Source: JAHBNG01 sp039028975
GTDB taxonomy: Bacteria; Chloroflexota; Anaerolineae; Caldilineales; Caldilineaceae
NCBI GenBank assembly: GCA_039028975.1
Contig: JBCCHB010000024.1
Span: forward strand, 62,001-126,000
Length of the DNA stretch: 64,000 nt
Direction of reading: 5' to 3'
Shown here: piece after piece, positions 27,301 through 37,400 of the stretch
Layout of the letters: each line of letters starts with the position of its first letter
How positions within the stretch are numbered: the stretch's first letter is position 1
The notes under the pieces: generated by a model
The model's database searches: none
Seen by the model: the letters and a program-made list of their open reading frames with translations, nothing else
What the model was told of the DNA's origin: nothing
Made by a program: the position numbers and the translations under genes

Positions 27301-27305
27301 AGTAA
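21399..27305 (+). CDS. Bacterial alpha-2-macroglobulin with intact thioester
   Basis: A 1968-residue secreted or periplasmic-face protein. Residues 1-28 form a signal peptide ending LSLFAQS-like without a lipobox Cys. The first ~450 residues hold repeated Ig-like Big_5-type domains (PADGAEWDGGPVTFVFDQPM, PSPDVQGFNVTAPIVIVFNQPV, PTDGSQAVRPEQDVRIRFNVPM). MG domains follow (VTHFYTERPIYRPGQKIYWKGI is the MG3/4 hallmark), then the A2M bait region with a glycine run at about 1245-1250, and the thioester domain with C1479-N-E-Q in YEYECNEQTVSRF. This is the reactive Cys-Gln bond that traps proteases. It lies downstream of pbpC, as in the YfhM/PbpC pair, and is thought to protect the wall when PBP1C repairs it. 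Confidence 0.93.
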   Translation: MKIFTRVFVFIAFILFSALCLPVSLFAQSAIPPLLLETIPADGAEWDGGPVTFVFDQPMSSDGAEHLTIRPSISANVTVEENQITFTPIIPDELEAGQRYGFTINTLATSTEGTRLTTPVNISLVGETPLAVTSTEPSPDVQGFNVTAPIVIVFNQPVVPLLGVDELSDLPTPLTIEPDISGTGEWLNTSIYTFQPDQPLAGSTEYQVTIGGFETTQGKSLGEPYQFRFTTEAPTVVSMDPIGAGQAFPPDTVIKLTFNQSMEPQSVESAFSLARSVNEGGETEEVSGSFGWDEARTSMVFTPTQPLGMRQVYIYNITTTAVSEVGSPLFEEAGAIFSTLPLPKVQSTMPTDGSQAVRPEQDVRIRFNVPMSRTSVLANIHVTPLLTTTQVFSSYNSYDKSVNLIWQKEANTTYTVTVDGATVDPYGNAIGDDVSTSFTTGDFQPWVRTSLENFTHFSAYTTTRVGILYRNLESLDVQLYRLPPDEFFRLSGDNAYDLWGKYSIPSPDLNRVWERSYTDLAERNETGQKVISLLDNDGNRLPPGMYLLEIALPNSVDEARRYEQKVILISSSHLTVKKGKEGDSLAWLTDLQTGEPIANRSVQFWVEGALKGEARTDEEGVAALEINFDDSEQYDSLLGLTGVPGNPTFSVASTAWNDGIGVWEFGLNSGYFSSDYVTHFYTERPIYRPGQKIYWKGIIRARDGNGYALPPTDLPVRIEIYDGQGNILTNETMMPNEHGTLHGEFELAEEAVTGFYNINISSEVGQSQLYGGTSFQVAAYRKPEFEISLTTEKPEYQEGDTIKATLEARYFSGGPLSGAQVTWRVLAEPYNFRWDDQPPRRYYSFRSYNPDEDDYDPFRSQNFGGVLQEGTGTIGPDGTFLIELDGDLSNSFSSQRWIIDATVQSSTNQFVSSSVEAVIHKSDFYIGISPQRYVVKKGEESTVDLVTLTPEQTFYPNAELEIIVQEFKWNSVYEKGADGAFYWRSEVERAPILTETIRADDEGAAAFTWTPTDGGSFQIVARGVDQPTSSAGFVYVSDFGSYVAWRRENHDRIELVADKEVYNVGDVAQVLIPSPFVGPVTALVTLERGGVLESQVITLESNSETLEVPITNDHIPNIFISILLVKGIDETNEFPAMRIGYAQLQVDTAEKELTLTVETSEPEVRPGDTVDYTVLVTDAFGEPVANTEVSLALVDKAIFALSDAEPTPLVNIYYSPRGLGVDTGVLLNINQDRLSQQLSEGTKGGGGGGNGGLEIRGDFRDVAFWAADLVTGEDGQLGFTVDLPDNLTSWRLVARTVSDETLVGEVEHDLIATKRLQMRTLLPRFFTAGDRVQIGAALLNSSDADLTDGRLTLSVSGATIAGENTSESILDELTLPASTENRYDWTINVDPTASSVNFLFAGEAGGLSDGVSIEIPVKRFVTKETVGTTGAVDGLTRVEAVRSPADAQGPSDLLIQVEPSLAAGMLDGLDYLEHYEYECNEQTVSRFLPNLFTVRALRLLEQVNPTLEESLERQLEIGVQRLVNRQNRDGGWGYWPGQESTPFVSAYVLWGLIHAQEMGQAVPEWTTNRAIAYLEGQFSAPSEVDNDWVLNQMAFVHLVLSEAGVGDPGRASALYDVRDRLQNYGKAYLAMALGEMASNDEGIYETGADPRVETLLDNLFGTAELTATSIFWSEPTVHYRTLNTNTRTTAIALAAFSRLASDDPMLPQVVRWLMDARKAGRWATTQENAWSLIALTDWMQASRELEADYNWRVSLDGEEVGAGTFDESNLAEKVQLETQVSNAISEQASLLQFERDNSSGQFYYTTYMRYYLDASKVDARERGIVVSRRMEMDGQPVESVQIGDVVTVTVTLVAPTDLHHVLVEAPLPAGMEPIDPTLATESENVDRPGQVHNRRGWWWYWWSPNYVDIRDDKVAFFATFIRSGTYEYRFQARATVPGAYQVRPVYAEQMYFPEVWGRGDGSLFEIRE

Positions 27306-27312
27306 GGATTGG

Positions 27313-27345
27313 GGCTAACAGCCACTTTTCAAGCGGCTGTTAGCC
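27313..27345. terminator. Bidirectional hairpin between A2M and the biosynthetic cluster
   Basis: GGCTAACAGCC (27313-27323) and GGCTGTTAGCC (27335-27345) form a perfect 11-bp stem with an 11-nt loop, in the 66-bp gap between two convergent genes. The position strongly suggests a shared terminator that ends both transcripts, although no long T tract follows. Confidence 0.7.
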
Positions 27346-27371
27346 GATAGAGATACTGTTCCTTAACGTGC

Positions 27372-29015
27372 CTACGCCATCACTCTCTCTAGATCCATTT
27401 GGTTCTCTGGCAATAGCTGGGCGACAAGGAAATCTCGCAATGGCTGATCGTGTTCTTCTGCATGATATTGGGCCATAGAACGTCCGGAGCGAGTTCGATA
27501 GACATTGGCTGTTCCTTCAAATGAATACATGCCAAATAGGTCTTCGAGAATATGGTGTTCAGCCATGAGGGTCGTGCCAGAGTAACGACGGATTATCGGA
27601 TGCAAGAAGGCATTGGTGTAGGCTGTTTCGTGGTTGGGATGGCGCTGAATGGCGAACACATCGCCATCCCACGGTCCCCATTCAAAGGTGATGGTGTAAT
27701 AATGGGGATGGTCTCTAAATTCACTTTCGGTCAAGACATAGTCAACGGGTAATTCCTCGTAGTATTGCGCTTTTTGGCTCTCTTCATCCACAGTCATCAC
27801 ATCGCAAAGATACCCAAATTGTGTCCATAGTGCGGATGTTCGACAGGCGCGATGTTGGATTGCTTGGGAAATCGTCTCGACATTCAGTGGCAGTCCTTGG
27901 CTGGGTAAGGGTTCCCCCTGGTAACGCTTGTTTAGCAGATGATAGAGTGTGCGAATATTGTAGCGAAATCCGTCAATAAATGCAGAACCAGCTCGCTGAA
28001 AATCCCTGGGTTGCATGAGTGTACCAGCAAAGAACATACCCGGAACATTGACCGACTCCCAGGAACCAGTTAAGGCCGGGAACCGATCATCGATCACCAA
28101 GTCTGGCATACACGTGCTGTCAAAAATTGCTCTGTTGAAGCTGAAACCCGTACAGCGAATGACTCGATCATAGATGATCTCCTCAACTTCCCCATCAGCA
28201 TGTACATATGCTACTTGAGCTACATATTTTCCATCTTCCATCGAAATCTCGTTGATGGTGCAATCCAATGCCCCATGCAATAACTTGAGCTGATACGAAT
28301 CGAGAATCCGTGTGTAATTGGCACGAAGGTGTCCAGGATGTCGAGTATTCCAGGCGAATCTCGTTGTTTGGGGACTGGCCAAGTGGATGAGTGCAGCTGT
28401 ATCCAGGATATTGTCTGCGATTTCATAGGCCGAATTTCCCTTGCCAACGATTAGGACGCGTTGTCCCGCAAAATCGTTTGGATCCATTGAGACAGTACCG
28501 TAGCTCTCTGTCACCAATTCAATTCCAGGAATAGCGGGGATATACTCTTTCCCAAAGCCAGTTGCAATAATCAGACTCTGGCAGCCATAGGTGTTGCCGG
28601 CCATATCTCGCAAAACAAAGGTGCCATCGACCTCTTTCCTAATTTGAGAAATTTTCGTATTGTATTGGATTTTGAGCCGATAGTTCTCCGCAAAATCTCC
28701 AAGGTACTGCACCAGTTCTTTACTTTCTGGATAGAACTTCTTGCTATACTCTTTAAATTGAAAGCTATAATCATCCGTTAATAATGAATTCCAATCCCAT
28801 CGTAGCAAGATCTCTGGATCATCATAAATGTTATGGACTTTGTTAAATGAGATCAATGTGCCTGTACGAGGAAATTTTTCGAAGAAGCTACCAGCACTAT
28901 CTTGTGCCTCAAGAATCAAATAATCATGATGATTCTGTTCTAGGAAATAACCTAGTTGAATTCCTGCTGGTCCTGCTCCAATGACTAAATAATCATGATA
29001 CACGTTTGCACTCAT
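27372..29015 (-). CDS. FOXRED2-like flavin-dependent oxidoreductase/monooxygenase
   Basis: A 547-residue FAD/NAD(P)-binding protein. DYLVIGAGPAGIQLGYFLEQ is the FAD-binding Rossmann loop, and VLIVGKGNSAYEIADNI is the second (NADPH) dinucleotide loop typical of flavin monooxygenases. The stretch FFEKFPRTGTLISFNKVHN and LRWDWNSLL strongly resembles eukaryotic FOXRED2 rather than a common bacterial Baeyer-Villiger enzyme. It likely oxidises the cluster product or a precursor, for example N- or S-oxidation; this is inference from location. It is the last gene of the cluster, 225 nt after the ATPase gene, with GGAG upstream of the ATG. Confidence 0.85.
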   Translation of the reverse strand: MSANVYHDYLVIGAGPAGIQLGYFLEQNHHDYLILEAQDSAGSFFEKFPRTGTLISFNKVHNIYDDPEILLRWDWNSLLTDDYSFQFKEYSKKFYPESKELVQYLGDFAENYRLKIQYNTKISQIRKEVDGTFVLRDMAGNTYGCQSLIIATGFGKEYIPAIPGIELVTESYGTVSMDPNDFAGQRVLIVGKGNSAYEIADNILDTAALIHLASPQTTRFAWNTRHPGHLRANYTRILDSYQLKLLHGALDCTINEISMEDGKYVAQVAYVHADGEVEEIIYDRVIRCTGFSFNRAIFDSTCMPDLVIDDRFPALTGSWESVNVPGMFFAGTLMQPRDFQRAGSAFIDGFRYNIRTLYHLLNKRYQGEPLPSQGLPLNVETISQAIQHRACRTSALWTQFGYLCDVMTVDEESQKAQYYEELPVDYVLTESEFRDHPHYYTITFEWGPWDGDVFAIQRHPNHETAYTNAFLHPIIRRYSGTTLMAEHHILEDLFGMYSFEGTANVYRTRSGRSMAQYHAEEHDQPLRDFLVAQLLPENQMDLERVMA

Positions 29016-29161
29016 GCTCTATCTCTCCATTACGTTTTATATTTCAAGAAACAATTGGATACATCAGGCCAACTGTAAGATGTTGATGTCAATATTTTTC
29101 ACTATCCATCAAAAATCCAGATCAATAGCTTTCCTGACAAAGTTTTTCCGTACGTAATCGT

Positions 29162-29220
29162 AGCTAGTCAGCATTTCAGCTAGTCAGCATTTCAGCATTT
29201 CAGCTCTTCAGCTCTTCAGC
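29162..29220. repeat. Short tandem repeats in the ATPase-FOXRED2 gap
   Basis: Two exact copies of AGCTAGTCAGCATTTC (29162-29177, 29178-29193) run into a TTCAGC-rich tract (CATTTCAGCTCTTCAGCTCTTCAGC). They are non-coding and end just before the octamer repeat at the ATPase stop. Confidence 0.85.
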
Positions 29221-29228
29221 TAAACCAC

Positions 29229-29260
29229 CTGACTAACTGACTAACTGACTAACTGACTAA
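29229..29260. repeat. 8-bp tandem repeat (CTGACTAA) across the ATPase stop codon
   Basis: Four copies of CTGACTAA. On the minus strand they encode the ATPase C-terminus SVSQLVS and the TAG stop (29241-29243), then continue 12 bp beyond it. A copy-number change would shift the frame and alter the protein end. Confidence 0.9.
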
Positions 29261-31427
29261 CCGACCTACTGTCTTCCGGGCTTTGTCTATCGGCCAGGGC
29301 AGGCAACGTGGCAATAAATAAATTTCCCATTAACCCGATATTAAAGATAATTACCGAACCAATGACGCCCAGGTGGAATAAAAAGACGCCGCCAAAAATT
29401 GCCAATCCAGGGATAATCGCTGTGGCAAATCCTGCACGCATATTGACGTCAAATGAACGTGCTAGGTCGAACAGCTCGGGTAAACGCTGTAGCGCACCAT
29501 CCATAAACACAATTTGGGCAGTATCAGTAGCAATTGTCGTCGCTCCACGTAGAGAGATCGAAACTTGGGCCTTCTTCAACGCGATAGAGTCATTGATTCC
29601 ATCCCCCACAAAGCAGACTTTGCGTCCCTCACTCTGCAACTGCTCGACCAGTTTGGCTTTGTCTGCGGGCAAAGTGTTGGCAAAGTAATGCTCAATACCG
29701 AGGGACCTGGCTAAGTTACGAGTTGGCTGCTCTTGGTCCCCGGAGATAATATATAGCCTTTTGCCATGCTTGTGCAATTCATCGACGACGGCTTTGGCTT
29801 CCGGTCGTATCGTAGGTTCCAGCTCTATCGCGCCAACTAGTTGGTCGTCTACAGCAACCATGACCAGTGAATGGGCCTGGGCATGACAGTTGTCTTGGAT
29901 CTTCTCAACAGATGATGGAATCGAAATTCCTTCCAGATCCATAAAGCGATCACTCCCCACACGAATCAAATGTCCGTCGATTCGGCCACGTATCCCATAA
30001 CCCATCTCATAACTGGCCTCATCGATATCGAACAGGGTCAGACTACGCTCAGCAGCAGCATTCAATATGGCCTGAGCAATGGGATGGCTTTGGCGCTGTT
30101 CAAGGGCTGCGGCATAGGCCAGTACCTGCTCTTCACTAATTTTCTCTTCATTAACCTGCTCTTCGGTAGCTTGATGCTCTTTATCGATGCCCTGAAGAGT
30201 ATAAACATGGGTTACATTGGGCATATCCAACGTCAGGGTGCCAGTCTTGTCAAAGACAACTGTGTCGATCTCATTCAGCAATTCCAAGGAACGGCCATCC
30301 TTGACCAGAATGCTCTTACGTGAAGCCAGGTTGAGGTAGTTGAGCATGGCAATCGGGCTAGTGATCTTGATATTGATGCCAAAGAAAGAATTGGTAATGG
30401 CAGCCGCACTCTCCATACCCACCGTTACGGCCGCTAGCGCAGAGCCTAGAATGGTCGGCCAAAAGGAAGCCAAGGCAACTTGAAAAGCTTTCGTTTCAAT
30501 CGACATCTGATAGCTGGCCGTATTATTCAAAATGTCACCAATCTGCGCGGCCAGCGTGGCCTCTCCGGCCTTCTCAACGCGAATGTGAACCTGCCCGTTC
30601 AGAACAACTGTAGCAGCCAGGACAGCGTCACCAACGCCCCTCTCTGCAGGTTGTGATTCGCCGGTCAGTCGGTGCTGATCAATGGATGCATGGCCACGAG
30701 TTATCACGCCGTCGATGGGAATCATCTGCCCTGCACCAAGCACAATCGTATCCCCCACTTCAATCTGCTCGAATGGCACCTCAACTTCTACGTCATCAAC
30801 GATAGCCCAGACTGTACGTGGCTGTTGACCAAAGACATTGACCAGATTCTTATGGGAGCGATCCTGGGTGATGATGATGAGTTTTTCCGACAGATAGAGA
30901 AAGCTTGAGGCAATACCACCGGCCACGAAAAAACCGCCCCCCCAAATAAGTAGTGAATTCGCTATGCTTAACAAATTCAATTGAAATCGGGCGCGCATTC
31001 CGTTTCGATATGTGTAGACAAGTCGCCGGAGCAGTGGCCAAGTCAGGAAGAAGACCAACGGAATACAAAGCGTCTGGAGCGGCAAAAAGACAAGCCGTCC
31101 AGTGATGGCTAACCCTGTTGTAAGCACAGATACGGCGATATTGCGGTTCAGGGTTTTCTCATAAGGAGTGATATCCAATCCGCCGCTTTCCTCAGTCATC
31201 TCAACCAGTTGCTGGTTGCGTGCTGTACCAAAAAGCGGGTCAAAGTTGGTCCGCATCCAAAGTTGATAGCGGTCTTCCACTTTTCCAACCCGGGTACTAA
31301 GTCTATTCGCGTTCATCTGGAAGCGTGATTTCCAGCTTGCTAGTGTGCTGAAAAGAGGCCGTGAACGTGTTAACTTTCGCTGCCTATTAAGTGAGTCGGA
31401 TTGAGCAAGTATGTCTACTAACGTCAT
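29241..31427 (-). CDS. P1B-like P-type ATPase with altered CPC motif
   Basis: A 728-residue cation-pump-like ATPase. Visible motifs: TGES in the actuator domain, catalytic Asp393 in DKTGTL, SHPIA (the HP motif that marks heavy-metal P1B ATPases), and GDGINDS in the hinge. The transmembrane metal site, normally CPC/SPC, reads S357-P-I (TSPIAML), so both Cys ligands are missing. No N-terminal HMA domain is present. The transported ion, or even whether it moves metal, is open. The start at 31427 (MTLVDIL) has TAGGAA upstream; the frame opens with TTG at 31451, directly after the NRPS stop. Linked to NRPS and FOXRED2-like genes, so it may serve export or resistance. Confidence 0.85.
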   Translation of the reverse strand: MTLVDILAQSDSLNRQRKLTRSRPLFSTLASWKSRFQMNANRLSTRVGKVEDRYQLWMRTNFDPLFGTARNQQLVEMTEESGGLDITPYEKTLNRNIAVSVLTTGLAITGRLVFLPLQTLCIPLVFFLTWPLLRRLVYTYRNGMRARFQLNLLSIANSLLIWGGGFFVAGGIASSFLYLSEKLIIITQDRSHKNLVNVFGQQPRTVWAIVDDVEVEVPFEQIEVGDTIVLGAGQMIPIDGVITRGHASIDQHRLTGESQPAERGVGDAVLAATVVLNGQVHIRVEKAGEATLAAQIGDILNNTASYQMSIETKAFQVALASFWPTILGSALAAVTVGMESAAAITNSFFGINIKITSPIAMLNYLNLASRKSILVKDGRSLELLNEIDTVVFDKTGTLTLDMPNVTHVYTLQGIDKEHQATEEQVNEEKISEEQVLAYAAALEQRQSHPIAQAILNAAAERSLTLFDIDEASYEMGYGIRGRIDGHLIRVGSDRFMDLEGISIPSSVEKIQDNCHAQAHSLVMVAVDDQLVGAIELEPTIRPEAKAVVDELHKHGKRLYIISGDQEQPTRNLARSLGIEHYFANTLPADKAKLVEQLQSEGRKVCFVGDGINDSIALKKAQVSISLRGATTIATDTAQIVFMDGALQRLPELFDLARSFDVNMRAGFATAIIPGLAIFGGVFLFHLGVIGSVIIFNIGLMGNLFIATLPALADRQSPEDSRSVSQLVS

Positions 31428-31451
31428 TGAATTCATTCCTATCATTTTCAA

Positions 31452-34400
31452 TCAATCGATATTGGACAGCGCTTCTGCCAACCAACGACTATGCGGCTCG
31501 GCCAGCATGGTAAAGTGATTACCAGGCACAGCGACCACCTTAACGGAGCCGGCTGCATACGCCTCCCACCCCCAAGCCGCGGTTTGATTACTCATTCTAG
31601 CCCGTTCTATTGCGCGGTCTGCAGATTGCTCATCCGCCTTAAACAAGCGAATCGGCACAGGATGAGTTGACGGTGGGCAATACTTGAGTTGTTGGTTCGC
31701 TTTAAAGACGGCAACCATGCCGCGCACTTGAGTGACATCACTGTCAATCGGCAAAATATCTGCGGCTTCCAACGCGGCTTTGAGTGCAAGAATTTGCTCT
31801 TCGGCTGGTAACTCGACAAGTGCCGCTATGTTCAGGTCCACTTCTTGTGCTGCCATTGCACTCAACTGAGCGGCAACGGTAACCAATGAGGCGGCTTCAT
31901 CGTGCTGTTCCTGCCGTGCGGGAACCAGCGGCGGTGCAATCATGTCAATGATGGCCAGGGGAGCAACTGTTTCGCCAGCTTGTACAAGCTGTTGCGTCAT
32001 CTCAAAAGCAATCAGTCCCCCTAGAGAATGTCCGGCTAGATAGTACGGGCCACAGGATTGTACAGAACGGATTTGAGCCAGGTAGTCCGTCGCCATGGCC
32101 TCAATCGTGGTGTGAGGGGCGCACTGCCCATCAAGACCACGTGTCTGCAGACCGTAGAGAGGCTGCTCAGGACCTAGATGATTGGCCAATGCATAGAAGC
32201 CGAAGACATTGCCACCGGCACCGGGCAGACAAAAGAGGGGTGGCTTTGTACCCCTTGGTTGAATAGCAACCAAAGACGGTTGCTCCATCCATGACTGCGA
32301 AACAGATGCCCCCACTTCAGTAGTCTGCTGCTCGCGCAAGGCCCCGGCAAATTCAGCGATGGTGGGGGCCTGAAAGAGCAGAGATATCGGGATCTCTTGC
32401 CCGAGCGCTTGGTTCAGACGCGCCATTAATTGTACCGCCAACATCGATTGTCCACCAATCTCAAAAAAGTTGTCGTAGACGCTGACGGCCCGGCTATCTA
32501 AAACACGCTGCCAGATGCCCAGCAATTCATGTTCTAAAACATCACGGGGTGCCACTAACGCAGTTGAGCGCTGTACGACATCTGGTGCGGGTAGGGCATT
32601 TGGATCAACTTTACCATTGGCCGTGCGAGGAAAGGCGTCTAGCGGCACGAAAAAGGCTGGAATCATATAGTCCGGTAATTTCTGTTTAAGATCCGCGCGT
32701 AAGGTAGCCGAGAGCGCTTTCCCTTTTGCTACAAATCTTGGTACGTAGTAGGCTATCAGGTGCTTGTCAGCACCCTCACCACGAACAATGACTACCGCAG
32801 CTTCTATGGATGGATGCTCGTTTAGCAGCGCTTCGATTTCGCCGATCTCGATGCGAAAGCCGCGGATTTTCACCTGCTGGTCAATCCGGCCTAGGAATTC
32901 AATAGCGGGTACATTTTGGTTGCGTGCGGATAGTCGACGTACCAGATCACCTGTCTTGTACAGCTTGCCTTCACCGAATGGGTTATCAATAAACGCAGCC
33001 GAGGTTAAATCGGAACGGTTAAGGTAGCCACGTGCAAGACTAGGCCCACCAATATAGAGTTCGCCAGGGATACCGTCTGGCAGCGGTTGTAGGTGGTCAT
33101 CAAGGATGTAGAGCTGCTTATCAGCAACCGCACTCCCAATCGGCGGCGACTGGTTAGGCCTCGGCGTGTAATCGCTATAATCCATGATCGTGGTGCAGAT
33201 CGACACCTCAGTCGGTCCGTAGAAATTCAAGAATCGATAGTCTGTGGACCAGCGACGGACCAGTTCGGGGGGACATGCTTCCCCACCAACCATCACGGTC
33301 TGCAAGTTGGGTACGGTCTGCGGATCCATGGTAGCCATGAGCGTTGGCACCATGCCGAAATGGGAAATTTCAAGATCGTTGAGCAAAGGTACCAAATTTT
33401 CCGGAGCAAGTGGCATCTCTGGTGGAGCCAAGACCAGCGTTGCGCCTGCGGACCAAGCTGTTACCAGATCAGAGATCGAAACATCAAAATTGAGTGAGAC
33501 GACTTGTAACAGGCGACTATTTGGCTTAAGTCCCAAGATGTCGACCTGTGCCTTTGCCAAATTGGCGAGGCCACGATGTTCATTCAGCACACCTTTGGGT
33601 TGACCAGTTGAACCAGATGTGTAGATGACATAGGCCAAATTATCCGGCTGCACGCCACTCACCGGATTCTCGGTTGACTGTTGGTTCAGTCGGGCGGAAT
33701 CTCGGTCAAAATAGATGACGGACATCTCCCCAGAAAAGAGCAACGCGTGTTGGCTGAGCGTCAGGATAACAGATGGGGCAGCATCATCCAACAAAAAGGC
33801 AAGACGCTCCGGAGGATAAGCAGGATCGATAGGCATATACGCGCCACCAGCCTTGAGGATCCCGAGAAATCCAATGGTCCATTCGATTGAGCGCTCTACA
33901 CAGAGACCAACAATCTTTTCTGGTCCGATATCCAGGGATTGCAGAGAGTGGGCAACTTGGTTGGCCCGTGCATTAAGCTCTGCATAGGTTAAGCAGGTTG
34001 CAGAGTTGCCACCTTGCCACTCTCTATCAAAAAGCACAGCTACAGCATTGGGTGTACACTCTGCCTGAGCCTCAAAGAGATGGTGAAAACAGTTCGCCTT
34101 GTGTAAATATTGTTCGGTCGGCGCATTCCAGTCGATTAGAATGCGGGTGTGCTCTGTGGGGGTTAGAATAGGTAGTTCGCCGATCGGTTGTGCCACCTCA
34201 TTGAGGCCCCAATCTACAAACCCTGCTAACAGCGTCTGAAAATGGCCAGCCATCGCTCCAATCGATGCAGGCATAAACAGATCGGTGTTATAGTTCCAGT
34301 AACAAGCCATGCCTGAATCGTCGGGCTGAATAGCCAGGGTAATATCAAAGTGGGCAAAGGAATAGTCAAGGTCCAGTTCTTCAACCACTAATCCAGGGAT

Positions 34401-37400
34401 GTTGATAGATGCTTTGGGCGTATTGGCAAACTGGAAGAGAACCTGAATCAGCGGTGAGTGATTGTGCGAGCGCTCAGGGCTAACTGCTTCAACTACCTTC
34501 TCAAATGGGACATCCTGATAGCGATAGGCATCCAAGGTTGTCTGCTGAATGCGAGAGAGTAGCTCCCGAACGGTGGGGTTACCATTCAAATCTGTGCGCA
34601 TGACCAACGTGTTCACAAAAAAGCCAATCAGCGGCTCAATCTCAACGCGGTTACGGTTGGCAATTGGTGTCCCCACGGCAATATCATTCTGACCACTGTA
34701 GCGCCCAAGGAGAAGCGTATAAGCAGCCAACAGGATCATAAATGGAGTCGTTTCGGTGGCAACACTCAACTGGGTGATGCGCGCCATTAAGTCAGCCGGA
34801 AGATGAGATTCATAGACGTCCCCTTGGTAGCTTTGTACAGCCGGGCGCGGATAGTCCGTTGGCAACGGCAAGAAGGCCTGTAGCCCTGATAGTTGCTTCT
34901 GCCAATAGGCAATTTGCGTCTCCATCTCTTGATCACCAAGCCACTGCCGCTGCCAGACGGCAAAGTCTGCATATTGAATCGGTAACTCGGGTAGCGGTGA
35001 AGATTCACCGCTACTGTAAGCCCGGTAAAGCTCAGACAATTCGTGAAACAGAATGCCCGTTGACCAGCCATCAAAAACAATGTGATGCAAAGTCAAGAGC
35101 AGAACATGGTCGCCGCTTGATAGCCGCAGCAACTTGGCCCGAAAGCTCGGTTCTAGCGCAAAAGCAAAGGGCGTACGTGCCTCTTCGTTAGCAAGCCGAT
35201 ATATTTCCGTTTTCGCTTCTAGTGGATTGACCGCGCTGACTTCAAGTATAGGAAGCGTGAAGCTCGCTGGCTGAACTACCTGAGCGGGTTGCCCTAGCGC
35301 TATGTCGCCACTGACCATTTGCTCAACTGTTGCGGAATCTGTATTTGGGACAAACGTTGTCCGCAGATTCTCGTGCCGCGCTACAATCTCGTACAGGGTT
35401 CTCTCAAGTGCACCAATATCTAGCGACCCCTGCAATCTGAGCGCAATGGGCATATTGTAGACGCTCTCGACATCGACCAGTTGCTCGAAGAACCACAGGC
35501 GTTCTTGGGCGTAGGAGAGGGGCAGCGATGTAGTGTGATCGGTTGGTAAGATTGTCGGTGACTCTGTTGGTTGGGCTGTGGATTTGTCGATGTTTAACGC
35601 AAGATCGATTGCGTTGGCCAGAGCCGATATCGTCGCGTTCTCAAAGAGTGTGCGCACCAACAAGTCAATTGCAAAGCGCTGGCGAATACGGGAAACCACC
35701 TGGGTAGCCAGCAGAGAATGCCCGCCCAATGCAAAAAAATTGTGCTCGACTCCTACCTTGTTTAGGCCAAGTAAGGCACACCACATTCCCGCCAATATCA
35801 TCTCCGTTGGCGTCGTTGGTGGAATATATTCTGTTTCGGCGGACAGCGTACCCGTGTCCGGCGCAGGCAAGGTGCGGCGGTCAACTTTGCCACTGGGCGT
35901 GAGAGGCATGGTCTCTAGTTGGACAAAATACGCGGGGACCATGTAATCGGGTAGCTGTTGGCTGAGCGCATCACGTAAGCCTGAAATATCCACCTTATTA
36001 TTGCCCACAATGTACCCAACTAACTCTTTGTTGCCTCCACTTGCTTCATGAACAACAACCGCTGCTTCGCGCACAGCGGGATATTGACTTAGCTGTGCTT
36101 CAATTTCACCTAGCTCCACGCGGAAACCGCGTATTTTCACTTGCGTGTCAATGCGACCAAGAAATTCGATGTTGCCATCCGGTAACCAGCGACAGAGATC
36201 TCCGCTCTTGTAGAGTTGACCTTCACCAAAAGGATTCCCAACAAACTTGGCTTGGGTTAATTCATCTCGGTGCAAGTAACCCTGAGCAACCACATCACCC
36301 CCGATGTGTAATTCACCGTTTATACCAATCGGGACAGGCTCTCCGTGAGAGTCTAAGATGTAGAGTTCGGTGTTGGCAATGGGATGACCAATCGGCGGCA
36401 ACGTTGACCAGGTCATCACATCATCAGCTAGTTTGTGGGCTGTGACAACGTGGCTCTCTGTAGGGCCATATTGATTTACTAGGATACATCGGCTGACACG
36501 AAACCATGTGCGAATTGCTGCGGTAATCTGAAGTTGCTCGCCCGCGGTCATCACTTCACGCAGCGTTGGCGGCATTTCCCCCTCGGCAACTTCGGCGAGC
36601 TGTTGCAAGGCAATGAAGGGCAGAAAGAGACGCGTGATCCGTTCTGCCCGTAAATAGACCAACAGGGCATAGGGATCGCGCCGTGTCTCTTCATCAACGA
36701 GTACCAATGTGCCACCGACACAGAGCGTAGCAAAAAGCTCTTGCAACGAAACATCAAAATTCATAGGCGCGAATTGCAGGGTGCGCTCAGGTGCGTAACT
36801 TTCGTGCGCTTGCCAAGTGATGAGGTTACACAGGGTACGGTGGGGAACTGCAACTCCTTTGGGTTGTCCCGTCGAGCCAGATGTGTAGAGGACATAAGCA
36901 AGATTTGTCAGCTCACAATCGACAGCGGGATTGGTTATCGAGCCGGTTGCGATTGCCGGATCAACGATGATGGCCGCAGTTGTAGGTAAAAGCGCCAATG
37001 TACCTTGACCAACCACTAACATATTGATTTTGGCATCGTCCAACATAAAGCGTAGCCGTTCAGCAGGGTAAGTGGGATCGAGCGGAAGATAGACGCCGCC
37101 AGCCTTGAGGGTAGCCAGCAAAGCTACCACCATCCCTATTGATCTTTCGACAGAGACACCAACCAGTGAATTCGGCTGAACGCCTTGCGTGATGAGGTGG
37201 TGGGCCAACTGATTCGCCTGCTTATTGAGTTCGCGGTAAGTAAGCTGCTCCTGCCCGTAGCAGAGAGCAACCGCGTCAGGTGTACGGCTCACTTGTTCTT
37301 CAAAGAGGTGGTGGATGCCCTTCGCTTTGGGGTAATCCATTGCAGTTCCACGCCCCAAACTTAGCAGTTGCCGCCGTTCCTGTTCTGTTAGTAGCGGAAG

